DNA of 64,000 bases from Lepiota brunneoincarnata (taxonomy: Eukaryota > Basidiomycota > Agaricomycetes > Agaricales > Agaricaceae): NCBI GenBank assembly GCA_023014365.1, contig JAEBUN010000021.1, forward strand, positions 1-64,000. The letters run 5' to 3'. Position 1 is the first letter of the stretch. Each line of letters begins with the position of its first letter. Below are positions 42,481 to 55,139 of this stretch, piece after piece. The position numbers and the translations under genes are program-made. Under the pieces are notes generated by a model that did not search any database, had not been told where the DNA came from, and saw only the letters and a list, made by a program, of their open reading frames with translations.

Positions 42481-42807
42481 GATGCAGGAGAAGGACACTT
42501 AGATCACTACTGCAGAAGGTCGTGCAGCACAGCAACCCATTGGTGTAGCCTGACGAACCGACGAAACTTGCAGAGCGTTCTGACCCGGAGGAATGGAAGT
42601 CCGAAATGGTGAGAAAAGGTGATCGAGGCAGATTTCCTTTAGTGTAGACTTCCGTACTGGTGAGTCGAGGACTGATATCCCTCTGAAAATGTTGGAAGAA
42701 TAATTGCTCTTCTACACTGGTGATGTCCACCTTGATCTCAGAAAAGAGGGCAGATGAACCAGAGCTGCTTCATAGGCGTGAGGGTTCACCAACAATTGCG
42801 GTCATGG

Positions 42808-44510
42808 TCATGAATTAGCTATCTCATAGAAGCGTCCTATGTGAGAAGGGTAGCAAAAGCTCTCCAGGTTGTAACATTTTGCAAGTTTGCACTACCCCCA
42901 ATCACATTCGTTTCGATTGACGATAGCTACCCTCTATGAATAGGATCAATCTGAAAACTTACCTCATGCGTTCGTTTGAATCCCTCAACCACCCGAGCAA
43001 CAAACTGCCGAATGCCAGGATCAGGGTCGTGATCCACCGATTCATACACCTCAAGGAACCCGTAAATATATAATTTCTTGAGAACAATTGGCGGACACTT
43101 GAATTTCCGGAGCTTGGGGAGCCGCATTGTAAGCTCCAACCAAGACGTCTAAGATTCGTCAGACTCTCATCATGCTGTGAGGTGGCGTGAACACCTCACC
43201 AAAACGTCTGACTTCCTATTGGTCATGTCCTCTGGTGTCACCGACACAAAGCAGCACAGGTGGCGGAGATACTGACACCCCTCCACCCCCTTGAGCTGCT
43301 CATTGCTCAAAACCCGTGACCAGTGTGTTGCGATATTTCCGCCGACATTCAAGGATTTCAGCGAGTGTTTGTGGTGTGGGAGCACTGCAGTGAAGAACTT
43401 GTCTACGAGCTGAGGTGAGTCATCGAGCGGGTGTCGGGGAACAAGGCGCAGGCGCTCGATAGCGGGGCATGATAACAAGTAACTAAGGACAGGAGGCGGG
43501 TGGATGGTATCGATGCATATATCCTTGATAAAGATGCATTCATCCTGGAGAACGGCACAAATTTCGCCAAGTTGAGTCGCCATTGAGAGACTGGGACTGC
43601 GTCTGATTTTGAGCGTTTCGAGGTGGCGAAAATGTCGGATGTGGGTCCGAAAGTCTTCTGATGTGACTGTGATTGCACATGCTTTTAGCCGCTTGAGCTT
43701 TAGGCATGCGTCGGCGGGGAGTGATGAGAGGGCGGCAAAAATGTCCTTCAGGGTCACCTCTCCGTCGGGATGACAAGGTCGTGGTATCGTGAACGTGAAG
43801 CTTTCGAGGTCTGGACAACGTGTTATCAGCTCCGACACCTGTGTTATTAGTGTCGATTCCGGTATCAGGAGGCTTTTCCAAAAGACCGTGAGGACATTGA
43901 GATTAGACAGGGGCGAGAGAGAGAATTCGGGAATCGGACGATGGGTGATAATGAGATCAAGTTCCTTCAGGGTTTGTATTGAACCCAGCGCGCTCATGCA
44001 GTTGGCAATCTGGCTGGATGCATAGGCTTCGCAAGTGTTGTATTCCAATCTGTATTAATTGAGCCACCTGGTAGCTTGACAAATTTGGGCTTACTGGAGA
44101 GAGTATAAACTTCTCAGTGCAGGGACCAGTACGTCCAGTAAGATCAGCCAAGGGAGGGTTCGTTGGCGCTCCGAGTCGTAGCTGTCCCGAAATGTTAGCG
44201 TGATCTCTGCTCCCCTGGCACCCTCGAAAACCTTCGTCTCGCCGGCCTTCAGCGCAGATATAACATCCTCGCAGTACTTCAGCCTTGGTCTGAAGCATGG
44301 TTCATACAATGCGATTGGGAAAAGAACGGGTGTAATAATGGCGTTGAATCGTCTTGAAACGAGGCGCAGGCAACCGAGACAGTGGATACCGCTCCTGTTT
44401 GGAATCTGAAGGGGATGAGTTCCTTCGTGCTTGCCCTGAGTGTGGGTAATTGCCAGATCGACAATCCGGAGAAGAATCTCGTTTGGTATCTCGTTCGGTG
44501 GTGTTGGCAT
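42808..44510 (-). CDS. F-box/LRR-like protein, unit 2 copy, readable
   Basis: Exons 44510-44095, 44049-43200, 43148-42963 and 42891-42808 total 1536 nt and give 511 amino acids. An F-box-like segment lies at residues about 7-60 (PNEILLRIVDLAI and CLRLVSRRFN). LRR-like sequence follows, with blocks LKELDLIITHRPIPEF, LETLKIRRSPSLSM, IERLRLVPRHPLDD and KHSLKSLNVGGN. The last exon is shorter than in unit 1: after CYNLESF the sequence diverges and soon hits TGA, so the C terminus may be truncated. The other three exons have none of the three frameshifts of copy 1. It probably acts as an SCF adaptor; the substrate is unknown. Starts further upstream in the same frame are possible. Confidence 0.65.
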
Positions 44511-45005
44511 TAGAACTGAATGATTGTTATCAATAAAGATGTCAAGATCATTGATCAGGTCTGTCACATCTATTCGAGAAGTATGAAATGATCCTCTCAT
44601 TACACACTTCGGGTAAAACCAGCGGCTTGCACTTGCTACCATCACTCTAAGTAAACAAGCCCTCGCCGGCAGCCCAGACCAACTTGAGACGTTGGCATGG
44701 GCTCGACTGGGGCGAAAATCAAAAACAAATGGGTTTGCCACTGGCAAGTATTCAATGTATAGCATTGACCATCGAGCTCTCCCATCTCCTTCCATCTACA
44801 TGAGGATCCAAATTGCAGCACAATCTATTTCCCAAGATCTATAACTTGAGGACTTTGCTCAGTTTTCCAGTGATTTCTCACCGCCAAGTCCACGTGGTCA
44901 ACACGCTTACGCGCAGCCAGCCCAACATGACTGTCCCTGAGCTAGAACGAAAAATACAAAGCGTTCAACATCGGACATTGAATCTCCTCTTCCCCTCTTT
45001 CCCCC

Positions 45006-46337
45006 ATGGAAGCCCCATCCGTTGCGCAAACTGTTCCTCAGGAGCTCCGTGAAGAGTTCATTCGCGAGTCACATGGAATCGAGGCCCTTCGCAACACTTC
45101 CCTTGTGTGTCGGAGTTGGAGGCACCTCAGCCAATCAAGGCTCTTCAAGACCATCCGACTCGACCCCATGCACGACAGCGGTCTGTATGACATCGCAACC
45201 CCGGCCCATGCTCACTTGGGGAACCACGTCCAAAACCTTTGTTTGGTCGGGTGCCATACGGACGGCACGTTCCCGGCTCCCAGTCTCCATCCTCGATTCA
45301 CCAGTCTCCTACATAGTCTCCCTTCCATCAAGGCGATGATCGTGAGCCACATTCATTTTTCCTGGACGAATCTTTCGCAGGACGCCGTTGATGCATTCCT
45401 GAACATCATTGAACGCCCGTCGTTCTTTGCTCTTGGGATGTGTTTTGTGAGGGATTTTCCCATGTCTGTGTTACTCCGAGGCCCTGGTATCAGATTATTT
45501 ATGATGAAGAATATTCGCAGGGAAGCTCCGCATGTGGCCCTCCCTCTAACTAGTCGGACTCCATTCTTGAGTATCCTCGACCTATCTGACACACGCACCA
45601 TCGAGGCTTTCACAACGTTGGTTGACCATCACGGGCAGTGCCTCGAACACCTTAAATATGTCACACTTGCCTACTGCGAGGACCCCATCAGCCTACCACC
45701 CTATGATTCCGACAAGGTGGGGAGATTCCTATGCAGGCTTGGGGACTCAGTGACGGTGCTGAAGCTGGACGTTGTTCAACCAAGTGAGCTGTCTTTGTAA
45801 CCACTGAAATGGCCTCGTCGGCTTACACCGAATCAATTAGGGGACACATTGATCCATGCAATCCCACCGCAAGCTTTTCAAAATCTCACCAATATCCAGC
45901 ATCTCAGGATCCATCTAACAGTTCAGAGGGGAGCCCGGGATGATGTCGTCTTCTCCGCCCGTAGTTATATCTTGCCCATCATTGACAACCTGCCTTCTCC
46001 TGAACTGCTAGTTGAGTTCAGCTTTACATATCAAGTCTTTACCAAGGGATCGGCTGCATTTTTCGACTGCTCATCCTATATCGGATGCTTCATAAAAGAG
46101 CTTGGGGCAAGGTTCAAACGGTGCGAGTATCTTAGGTTGAAGCAGATTAACGTGGCTATCAACCTACACCAATATGGCAAATTTCCTGGAGCCGATGACT
46201 CGATAGAGAGTCCCTTGGAGAGTGCTTTCCCATCCTTGGAGAGGCGTGGGGTGGTCATCAATGCAACGTACTCAGAGCCCAGACCCTCCCCTCAGGGTAG
46301 CTCACGTATAATTGCTGGTTTGGCTCTAGTGTTATGA
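45006..46337 (+). CDS. F-box-like protein, unit 2 copy, intact
   Basis: Exons 45006-45783 and 45841-46337 with a 57-bp intron give 424 amino acids, exactly as in the unit 1 copy. The F-box-like N terminus (VPQELREEF, SLVCRSWRHLSQSRLF) and the leucine-rich remainder are nearly the same. Differences cluster around GTFPAPSLHP and a short stretch near FIKELGARFKRCEY. Two intact copies with aligned introns suggest that both are still under some constraint or that the duplication is recent. It probably acts as a substrate adaptor of a ubiquitin ligase. Confidence 0.75.
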
Positions 46338-46498
46338 TGATTGTAGTAGGATTTGTGCTTGGGTGTTCATGAGCATTATTCAACTTACTAAGGACATTAA
46401 ATTATATGTTGTTGTTAATGGGAACAGTGATATTCGGCCTTTTCTGATATGCATTATGAATGTATCTACTGTAACCCTGGAACTCAGTGGGAGTGAAT

Positions 46499-47779
46499 CT
46501 AAGAAACGAGGTGTGCTTGACGAAGTTGGGAATTCAAAAGCTCCACCGAAGAGCCATCATGAGCCATGGAGCCTATCTCTTCCAATTCTCGATCACATAA
46601 AGCCATATGAGCAGCAGTGCCCGACATATGGGCGATTCGACAAATAGCTGCATGCAACTTGAGATATTTGGGGTTCGGTAGTTCCAGATTGGTGGATGTC
46701 GTAAAAGTGACAACAAGAGGGTTGGGGAGATTTGCAAGGACCGGATCTATCGTCTTCGAGTACAAGGTTTGAACAGTATATGTATTGGGACTGTCCTGAA
46801 TCAGCGAGATTAAACGGGTCGGAATGACATGAATTGTTCCGTGTTGCTCACCACGACTTCTTCAAACCATAGTTCTAGTTTATCAAACATTTTATGGAGA
46901 GACATCTCCATTGTCAGTCCATTCGACAGCCGATGACCATTGACACCACCGAGTTCTTCAAGGACATTGATGCCTCCGAAGCCATTGATGATATCCCGAA
47001 TACTTCTAGCTTCCGTCTGAGGCCTTATTATCCGCAACCTGCACTAGCATGATGGAATGCCACAAATACCTTTGGCTGGTCATTCTCTTCCAGCTTGAGA
47101 TCCCAGCCGGTTAAGGGAGGAAATATGTGGCAGAAGTTGGTGGCCACAACGAAGGATCCAGGAATGTGGTGCATCTGACGCTCCGCAATTGTCATTTTGG
47201 AGTAGATGGTTCTATCCAAGTTACGCGTAACCATGCAGCGATAATCATCGCGCAATAGAGCCTTCATGAAAGATAAACTCTGAGTGTTTGATGTCGAAAG
47301 CGAGCTCACATTTCTTTTAGCGGTTTTGTGGTCCTTTGGGGCTGATTCAGCCACGGAACTAGAGAAACCTTCATATTCTTCGAAAGAGTCTCTGCTTGGG
47401 TGCTCTGATGACGCAGGTGTGTATCCTTTTTGTTGCCGAACTGGAGGACATATAAAGAAGGTAGACAACTGAGCAAGGAGCATAACTTACAAAGATAAAA
47501 CAAGTGATCAATGTAAAACTGGGCCAGCATGTCCATTTGGTCGGGTCCGGCATCGCAGAGAACGATCTCATTGGCAATAATTCCCTGAGCATGATGATCA
47601 GGCGCTTCCAGGATTAGATACCCCAGGCAACGAGCATAGACAAGGCGCCTCTCGTTGTTCCTCGCCTCATTTTCGTTGAGGAGACACTGTCGGTATGCGT
47701 TGTAGCATAGCGTGTTGTTGACTTCATGGAAGGGGTTCTGAGGGAGGGGTTGCTGTTGAAGATAGGGTTGGTGTGCCAT
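46499..47779 (-). pseudogene. HNH-nuclease gene, unit 2 copy, lost splice acceptor
   Basis: Start at 47779 (MAHQPYLQQQPLPQNPFHEV). It aligns with the intact gene at 5244-6525 in all four exons. The acceptor before exon 3 reads GCGG at 47035-47032 instead of GCAG. Retaining the intron adds VFVAFHHASAGCG and a stop. Using the AG seven bases upstream also soon stops. The motifs LLRDDYRCMVT and HHIPGSF remain, so a truncated protein carrying only the first part of the domain could be made. If a cryptic acceptor is used, the gene might still work. Confidence 0.65.
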
Positions 47780-48879
47780 CGTCAATGCTATTAGTGAGGG
47801 GGAACTGGTGGAACGTCTCACCTGGAGGCCTGAGCCGAGCCGACAGTGCGGCAGCTTATATCAGCCGTGGAGCGCTACAAAGTGTCTGAGCATCGCAATA
47901 AGGCAAGGAATGAAATGGGGCTAAGGTAGCTTGGGGATTTAGTGGGTAGTCGGCCCTTCGAGACTAGAGATACAGTGGCAAGAGCATGGAAGATGGGCGG
48001 AGAATCTGGAACCTCCCACGCCATAGGGGATGCAGATAATTTATAAAATAAATATTCTTTAACTAAATGAGTTTACATTTGATCATAGGGAGAGCGCAAG
48101 GATTGCTCGATATTGGGTAGGTTGGGATGAGGAGGCCAGGGCTTGGGGAAAGCCCCGGAGACCCCAGGTGGTGAGGCCGAGGAGATGGCACGGTCGGGTC
48201 ACCCCGGAACCGTGCCACCGACTGGCTCCACCTAGTCCAGCGGGGAAAGGAGAGGAAAAAGCGTATGGACGGCCGGGCGGGTTTTTGGAGGGGCGCTGGC
48301 TACCGTGGGGTGTACGTGCAGGGCCGGAAATGGGTAGTGGGGTGGGAGACGGGCGAAGGAAGAGGTATGCTAGTGTAGTTTTACCACGTCAAATGTCTGC
48401 CCTCACGCAAGAATCTTACCAGGTGCCCCGCTGACTGCTACTGTCCTCATGTGTCGGAGCCTGATATGAGATATCCCACTCAAAGTCGGCCGGGGTATTT
48501 TGTTCAGCGTTCCGAACAGACTAGTTCCCCGGTCTACCTCATAAATTTTAGCTGATTCATTGTACATGCAAAGGCGGTCATTCAGTCAAGGATTACATAC
48601 GAGAACGGCGAGGGGTGGTACCAGAGCTTCGTCAGCAACAACAGCGAAGGTGGTGGTGAGAAGGGGGTCTCGAAGTTGGCTCCCCTCGGGAAACCCCTTT
48701 CTCCCTGTGTTCACTCGCGGTGTTGTGTGGCACCACCTACATCCGGGACTCTTCATATTGACTTGGCGTAAACAAATCTTTAAATGAGCTCGATTATAAG
48801 CCTGCACCCATGTTTACGGAGCTGGGTGGATGGAGTATTGAATCTCTGATGATGGAGATGCGCATCGTTTATTTTGCTA

Positions 48880-49680
48880 AACTAAAAAGTAGATGACGGA
48901 GGGAGCACGTCGAGAACGGAAAATAACTTGTAAGGCCAACACAGGTTCTCAATATAAAATTGTGCTAACATATCCGTTTGCTCGGCTCTAGCTTCGCAGC
49001 AAAAGACCTCGTTGGCAACAACGCTTTGAACATGATAGTAGCCCAGCCAACACGAATAGACAAGGCGTCTCTCAGTACTCTTTGCTTCATTCTCGGTGAG
49101 AACCGGTAACCATGCAGCAATAATCATCACATATTAGAGCCTTCGTATAAGATAAACTCTGAATGTTCGATGTGGAAGGCGAGCTCACATTTCTTTTAGC
49201 GGTTTTGCGGTCCTTGGGGCTGATTCAGCCATGAAACCAGAGGAACCCTCATATGCTTCGAAAGAGGGTCTGCTTTAGTACTCTGATGGCGCAGGTGTAT
49301 ATCCTTTTTGTTGCCGAACTGGATGACATATAAAGAATGGAGGGAAAATAACTGACAAAGACGAAACAAGTGATCAATGTAAAACCGGGCCAGCATGTCC
49401 ATTTGGTCGGGTCTGGCATCACAGAGAATGATCTCATTGGCAATAATTCCCTGAGCGTGATGATCAGGCGCTTCGAGGATTAGATAGCCCAGGCAACGAG
49501 TATAGTCAAGGCGGTTCTCGTCACCCCTTGCCTCATTTTCGCTGAGGAGACACTGTTGGTATGCGTTATAGCATAGCGCGTTGTTGACTTCATGGAAGGG
49601 GTCCTGAGGGAGAGGTTGCTGTTGAGGATAGGGTTGGTATGCCATCTCCAGTGCTGTTAATGTAGTGGGGAAGCCAGCAG
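48880..49680 (-). pseudogene. HNH gene exon 1 fragments, two partial copies
   Basis: The piece ending near 49650 reads MAYQPYPQQQPLPQDPFHEV, with a frame through FYIDHLFRLC into a partial exon 2. A second, more decayed exon 1-like piece lies at about 48882-49130 (RRLVYSCWLGY, MLAQFYIENL). Neither includes the C-terminal part. They are inserted between the HNH and transporter genes of unit 2 only. Confidence 0.7.
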
Positions 49681-49976
49681 AACATCTCATCTGGAGGCTT
49701 CCGCCGAGACCGACGACACGACAACTTACATCAGCAGCGGCTGAGCATCGCAACGGATTAAATTGTGGCAAACCAAGTGTCGAACTTAGCAAGGAATGGT
49801 GACTTGAGGTTCTCGAGTAACCAGACTGGGAAATGTACTTGTCGTGTCACGGGATCAGGAGAGATGACGGCCCAACTTCCGTTCAACTCACCCACGTTGA
49901 CTGAGGCCAGCTTGAATTGTTGTTCACAGGCGCTGTGACCGGCTACCACTCAGTTTGGATTAGCGTCCGCACGACC

Positions 49977-52477
49977 ATGCAGGGCAACAGTGGAATCCAC
50001 CGGCGCAAGTCCAGCAAGGACTTGGAGAAGGACGAAAACATCCTCGACATGGCCAGTGACGACTCACCCCGTCCCCCACCAATCCTTGCCCCACCACCAC
50101 CAGGAAATCATCCGCGCCAGGGCCACACTCGCAGTCCTTCCGTCGCGTCCAGTCCTGGTCCTCCTGGACTGTCTCCCGTCTCATCCTCAGCTGGTCCTTT
50201 TCGAACCACATTCAGCGGCATACCGAATGGTCGACTTCCAAATGGCACGCCCAGTTCTGCTTCTCCTCTGAAAACCACCTTTGGCCATGGCCATACCCGA
50301 ACCCGTTCCATTTCTGGTCCATTTGCGCCACAACACCCATCCCCTCTCTCAACCACCTTCCCCTTGCGTCCCGATGTCCCTCCCACCCTCTCTCCTCCGA
50401 CTCTCACTGTCATTCCCCCTCCCCCACAAATCACCGCCTCCAAGTCGCTCCCTTTGGATAACCCTGCCTCGGTTTCTCTCAATGACCCTCCTGCCACCTC
50501 ACCGAAGAACTCTCGCAGGCATTCTCGCCTCCACTCCCGTAACCTCTCCATCTTCTTCCCCCGCCCTGGTTCCCTCCCAACGTCCAGCATCTCAGAAGAT
50601 GGCTCACAGGAGCTCGAGTTGAGGGATGATATTGAGGCCCCAGTCAGCACCATACCCAGTGCCGGCTCCAGTGTCCAGTTTCCTCGTTCGGAACCACTCG
50701 TGAATGGTCATGCCCCTCCGACGCCCCTAGGTGTTGGCTTCACATTCGGTGGCAAGCCTTCATCGATATCTACCCCTACCCCTCCAACAATGACGGGTTC
50801 TCATGGGACAGCGTCCGCTTCGATGACAAAATCGCGTCGGGGTCATCATCACAAACACTCCATGTCCCACAGTTTCTTCTCCTTCCTCGAACCAGGCGCA
50901 AATGGCCTGGCCCCCTCTTCTGCATCCCACTCGCACGTGGAGGAGCTTCACACTCAACCCACACCAACTCCAGTTTCCCCGTGGACATCTATTCCCGCGC
51001 TTCCAGCTAGCCCCCCAATCTCGCAATCATCGCATGAACAGGAAGATGAAGGCGTGGAGGGGGTGCCCCCTGGGCCCGCTGCTGCTGCTTTGGCACAGTT
51101 CCTCGTCGGTGCGTGGTTATGGGTATGTGGGCAGAGGATTGGGTCATTGAGTTGCACTGGTATTGGATATTGGGTTGTTTTTGATGCGTTTGGTGTCGGG
51201 GTGGGCAGGGTTCTACCTGGGTGGTTGAACATGAAGAAGAACGGGTTGATGAATGCTAGGGGGATGGAACGCGGGGCGCTGAGGCGGCCATATGGGTACG
51301 TCTCGTTCTTCTCTTCAGCTGTGACTTCCTGATGGGATAGATTTATAGAAACAAACGAGTTCTTACTGTGTTCATGTTCAGCCAAGCCGTTTACCTGATG
51401 TTTGCATCTGTATACGTGTGCAAGGAGACAATTGAACATGTTCTCCTTACCGCTGGAGAGGGGCACCACCATCATCCCGGTGAAGACGACAGTTGGATTG
51501 GGTAAGCGCCTATTGATACGTGACATTGACTTCAACTCAGTTATCTAGCATCGAATTCCCCCCACTAATGACGCTCCTTACCTTCTTTTCGATAATCACC
51601 ACCGCTCTTTTGTACAACAATCACGCGAAATTGATTGATGGTAAGTCACTGCTACTGTTCATCCTCTCAAATGGTTTGCTGACTATGAAGTATAGTCACA
51701 GGCAATCGTATACCCACACTCAGTGCACTTATCCGCTCTCTTTCCCAGCCGTCAAAAGCTCATAGCTACAATACCCCACCATCTAAACACCCTCTTGCGA
51801 TTCTCTTTTCAAATCCGTATATCGCCAGTCCTCTCGTTTTCTGTGTTGCGATGTTTATTATTGCCGTGTTCCTTCCGCCGTGAGCCTACCTCTTCGATCT
51901 CCGGATATCTATACTGATGCAGAGTCGCAAATCAGTACTCAACATCGCCCCGCTGATCTCATCCTCGCATCGATCATCGCAATAGTAACATTCAAAGTGT
52001 CATACCAGGCGTGCTTTGTGCTTGGTACGGTCCTACTTCAAACCGCCCCTCGGCGCGGCCTCTCAAGTGGCAAAATGGAGGCATTCCTACGCGTCATGCG
52101 CGAGGTATGTGGAATGAGCACCCGCTCTATTGCTCGCTTTCTCTCTTTTTTTTTTCGCTGACCCTGTCTTGTTCTTTTCACAGATCGAGCGTCACCCAAA
52201 CATCCTCCACCTCCCCGCACCGCATATCTGGCAACTCACGCCTGCCCAAGTGAGTATAGGCAAAGATGAGACAAGCGACACACTTATTATCACGCTCCAA
52301 CTTCATGTGAGGGAGGATTTGGGAGATGATGAAGTGTTGAGTTTGACCAAGTGGACTTGGGAGCGATGTGTGCGTGCGTTGGGTTCTGGTAGCGGCGGCA
52401 GTGGACAGTTGGGTTATGATGCGGGAATGGGGAGGGGAGGAGGAGTCGAGGTGACTGTTGGAATTGTGAGAGGCTGA
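49977..52477 (+). CDS. CDF-type zinc transporter, unit 2 copy, intact (ZRG17/MSC2-like)
   Basis: Exons 49977-51295, 51349-51501, 51549-51640, 51696-51879, 51936-52104 and 52184-52477 total 2211 nt and give 736 amino acids. A long Pro/Ser-rich cytosolic N terminus (about 1-380) with RRGHHHKHSMSHSFFSFLE precedes the membrane domain. Hydrophobic helices include AAALAQFLVGAWLWVCG, IGYWVVFDAFGV, VFMFSQAVYLMFASVYV, MTLLTFFSIITTALLY, PLVFCVAMFIIAVFL and LILASIIAIVTF. A loop has GEGHHHHPGED. Helix 2 shows YWVVFD where ordinary family members have an HxxxD zinc site. This recalls the non-canonical subunit ZRG17, which pairs with another CDF protein to move zinc into the secretory pathway. The family call is firm; the exact orthologue is not. 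Confidence 0.8.
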
Positions 52478-53727
52478 GTTCTGGTCCCCCCTTTGTAGAA
52501 GTGTTTTTTTGTGATGCATTCGTTCATCTTGGTTGGGAAGATAAGACCAAGGTTTGGTACCGCTGTTTAGTTGTCTGATCTACGTATGTTTTGTTTTGCT
52601 TCGAGCGTGCTCCCTACTATCCTGAAGAGCGGAAGGTGATGGGATCGCTAGAAATACTGATAGAAGCGTACGTTTGCTACTCAGGCTTCAACTCAGTGGT
52701 GAGCATGAACTTGGGACAATCGGAGACGATGAGGAGACATGTTCCCTAACACACGGCTGTCGAAGCGAAGCAAAACGAACACGATGGAAGAGAAAGGGAA
52801 GTGGAACTTCGGAGTAAATGAGTTAAAAGCGTCAATTAGCTGCCGCTCATGTGTATACTGTGAGGACTACCATGCACCGGAAATTTTATATGGATAGAGG
52901 ATATGACAGGGTGGAGCGTATCATGTACTGCCCTAAGTATACGGTTTCATGAGCTTGTATTGTTTCAGCGAAATGTGTTGGGGGAAATCTGAGAGACAGG
53001 AGAGGAGTGTCGAGTCAGGAGGCCGGCGACAGATAATCCGGGATCCAAGGCCATTTCCCTGCATGGGGGTTTATCCGACCGGGTGAGTTTCGAACCATCC
53101 ATGTGCATAAGGGGCGTTAGGGATTGTCGGAAAGTTAAGGGGATATTCGGTGCAAGGCTGGAAATAGGGGATTCTAGTGGTGGGCCGGGTTTTCGGTCGC
53201 CAAGGTGCGATCCCCCCCAATAGAGATACCTACCCTAATTCCACGTTCAATTGATTGGTGGTGAGCTAGCTGACAATGACCTCCACCCAGGAAATGTTTT
53301 ACGCACTCTGACCATGAGTGTGTTTGGACTCGGTTTGTCCGTTATTCCATGTTTATGTTTGTTGGGAGGATTCAAATCTATTTCTCCAGTAAAACCAAAT
53401 GCAAGTCGTTTTCGTTATTTACCACGGTACAGTACATATATTATCCCTCGAGTGTATCCACACCAATATGGCGATTTACGGGCACCATGGATGAATTGGT
53501 GAGCCTTCCGGGCGCCACGCCGTTCATCCGTACGCGGCACAGAGGAAGGATTCTGTATGGGATTTCCTGGTGCGCACATGGTTTGGATGAGAGGATGGTT
53601 GTTTTAGCACAGTACAATCCTTCTCTTACTCCGCAGAGTCGGGAACAGTAATATTTGGCCTCTCCCGACATTAGGCATAATAAGCGTGTCTACAGTAACC
53701 CTGAAACCCAGTATACTGAGACTGAAT
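52478..53727. other. Downstream flank and spacer, no gene recognised
   Basis: The part to 53165 matches the flank of the unit 1 transporter. From 53166 the sequence is unique in the window. A short frame at about 53250-53500 has hydrophobic stretches but no splice or family support. Confidence 0.4.
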
Positions 53728-55001
53728 CTAAGAAACAAGAGATACCTGACGAAGTCGGGAATTCAAAAGCTCCACCGAAGAGCCATCATGAGCCATGGAG
53801 CCCATCTCTTCCAATTCTTCATCACATAAATCCATATAAGCAGCGGCGCCCCGACATATGGGCGACTCGACAAATAGCCGCATGCAACTTGAGATATTTG
53901 GGGTTCGGTAGTTCCAGATTAGTGGACGTCGTGAATGTGACAACAAGAGGGTTGGGAAGATTTACGAGGACCGGATCTGATGTCTTCGGGTACAAGGTTT
54001 GAACAGTATATGTGTTGGGACTGTCCTGAATCAGCGAGATTAAACGGGTCAATATGACATGAATTGTCCCGCGTTGCTCACCACAACTTCTTCGAACCAT
54101 AGTTCTAGTTTATCAGATAATTCATGGAGAGACATGTCCATCGTCAGTCCATTCGATAACCGATGAGCATTAGTACCATCAAGATCGAGGCCCCCGAAGT
54201 CATTGACGATATCCCGAATACTTCTTCTAGAGTCCGTCTGTGGCCGTATTTATCTGCAAACTGAACTAGCTGAATGAAAAGCCACGAAATACCGTGGGGT
54301 GACCGTTCTCCTCCAGCTTGAGATCCCAGTTGGATAAAGGAGGAAATATGTAGCAGAAGTTCGTGGTTACAACGAAGGAACCAGGAACGTAGCGGCCCCG
54401 TTGCTCCTCAATTGTCATCTTAAGGAAGCTGGCTTTATCCAGGCTGCGCGAAACCATATAGCGATAATCATCGCGCAATAGAGCCTTCATGAAAGATAAA
54501 CTCTGAATGTTTGATGTGGAAGACGAGCTCACATTTCTTTTAGCGGTTTTGTGGTCCTTTGGGACCGATTCAGTCACGAAACCAGAGAAACTCCCGTGTG
54601 TGTCGAAAGAGGGTCTGCTTGGTTGCTCTGAGGACGCAGGTGTATAACTTTTGTGTTGCCGAACTAGAGGACATATAAAGAGGACAGACAATCGAGCAGG
54701 GAAATAACTCACAAAGACGAAACAAGTGATCAATGTAAAACCGGGCCAGCAAGTCCGTTCGGTCAGGTCTGGCATCACAGAGAATGATCTCATTGGCAAC
54801 AACTCCCTGAGCGTGATGATCAGGTACTTCCAGGATTAGATAGCCCAGGCAACGAGCATAGACAAGGCGATTCTCGTCACCCCTTGCCCCATTCTCGTTG
54901 AGGAGACACTGTCGATATGCGTCGTAGCATAGCGTGTTGTGGACTTCGTGGAAGGGGTTTGGGGGGAGAGGTTGCTGTTGAAGATAGGGTTAGTATAGCA
55001 T
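53728..55001 (-). pseudogene. HNH-nuclease gene, third full-length copy, nonsense at codon 4
   Basis: All four exons align with 5244-6525. The start reads ATG CTA TAC TAA where the others have ATG GCA CAC CAA. A frameshift near the C-terminal block (MSGRRCLYGFM) follows. The core reads LLRDDYRYMVSRSLD with the motif Cys replaced by Tyr, and RYVPGSF replaces the AHIIP block. Both catalytic landmarks are damaged, so it is a pseudogene. Confidence 0.8.
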
Positions 55002-55139
55002 CACTAAGGTGGGGAAGCTGGTGAAACATCTACTTGGGGGCTTCCGCCGAGACCGACGATGCGAGAGCTTACATCAACAAGCAGCTGAACATCGCAACGG
55101 ATTACATTGCAGCAAAACCAAAGTGTCGAACTTGTTGGC

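Larger units (their letters stand above)
42496..53165. repeat. Tandem segmental duplication, unit 2
   Basis: This is the second copy of the four-gene unit, about 10.7 kb, without the large transposon nest. It has extra HNH fragments (48844-49750) between the HNH and transporter genes that are absent from unit 1. The similarity with unit 1 breaks at 53165 after a shared GGCTGGAAAT. Confidence 0.8.

Noticed and set aside
53251..53502. Short hydrophobic open frame as a membrane protein gene
   Set aside because: There is no splice support, no homologue recognised and no counterpart in other copies of the region.
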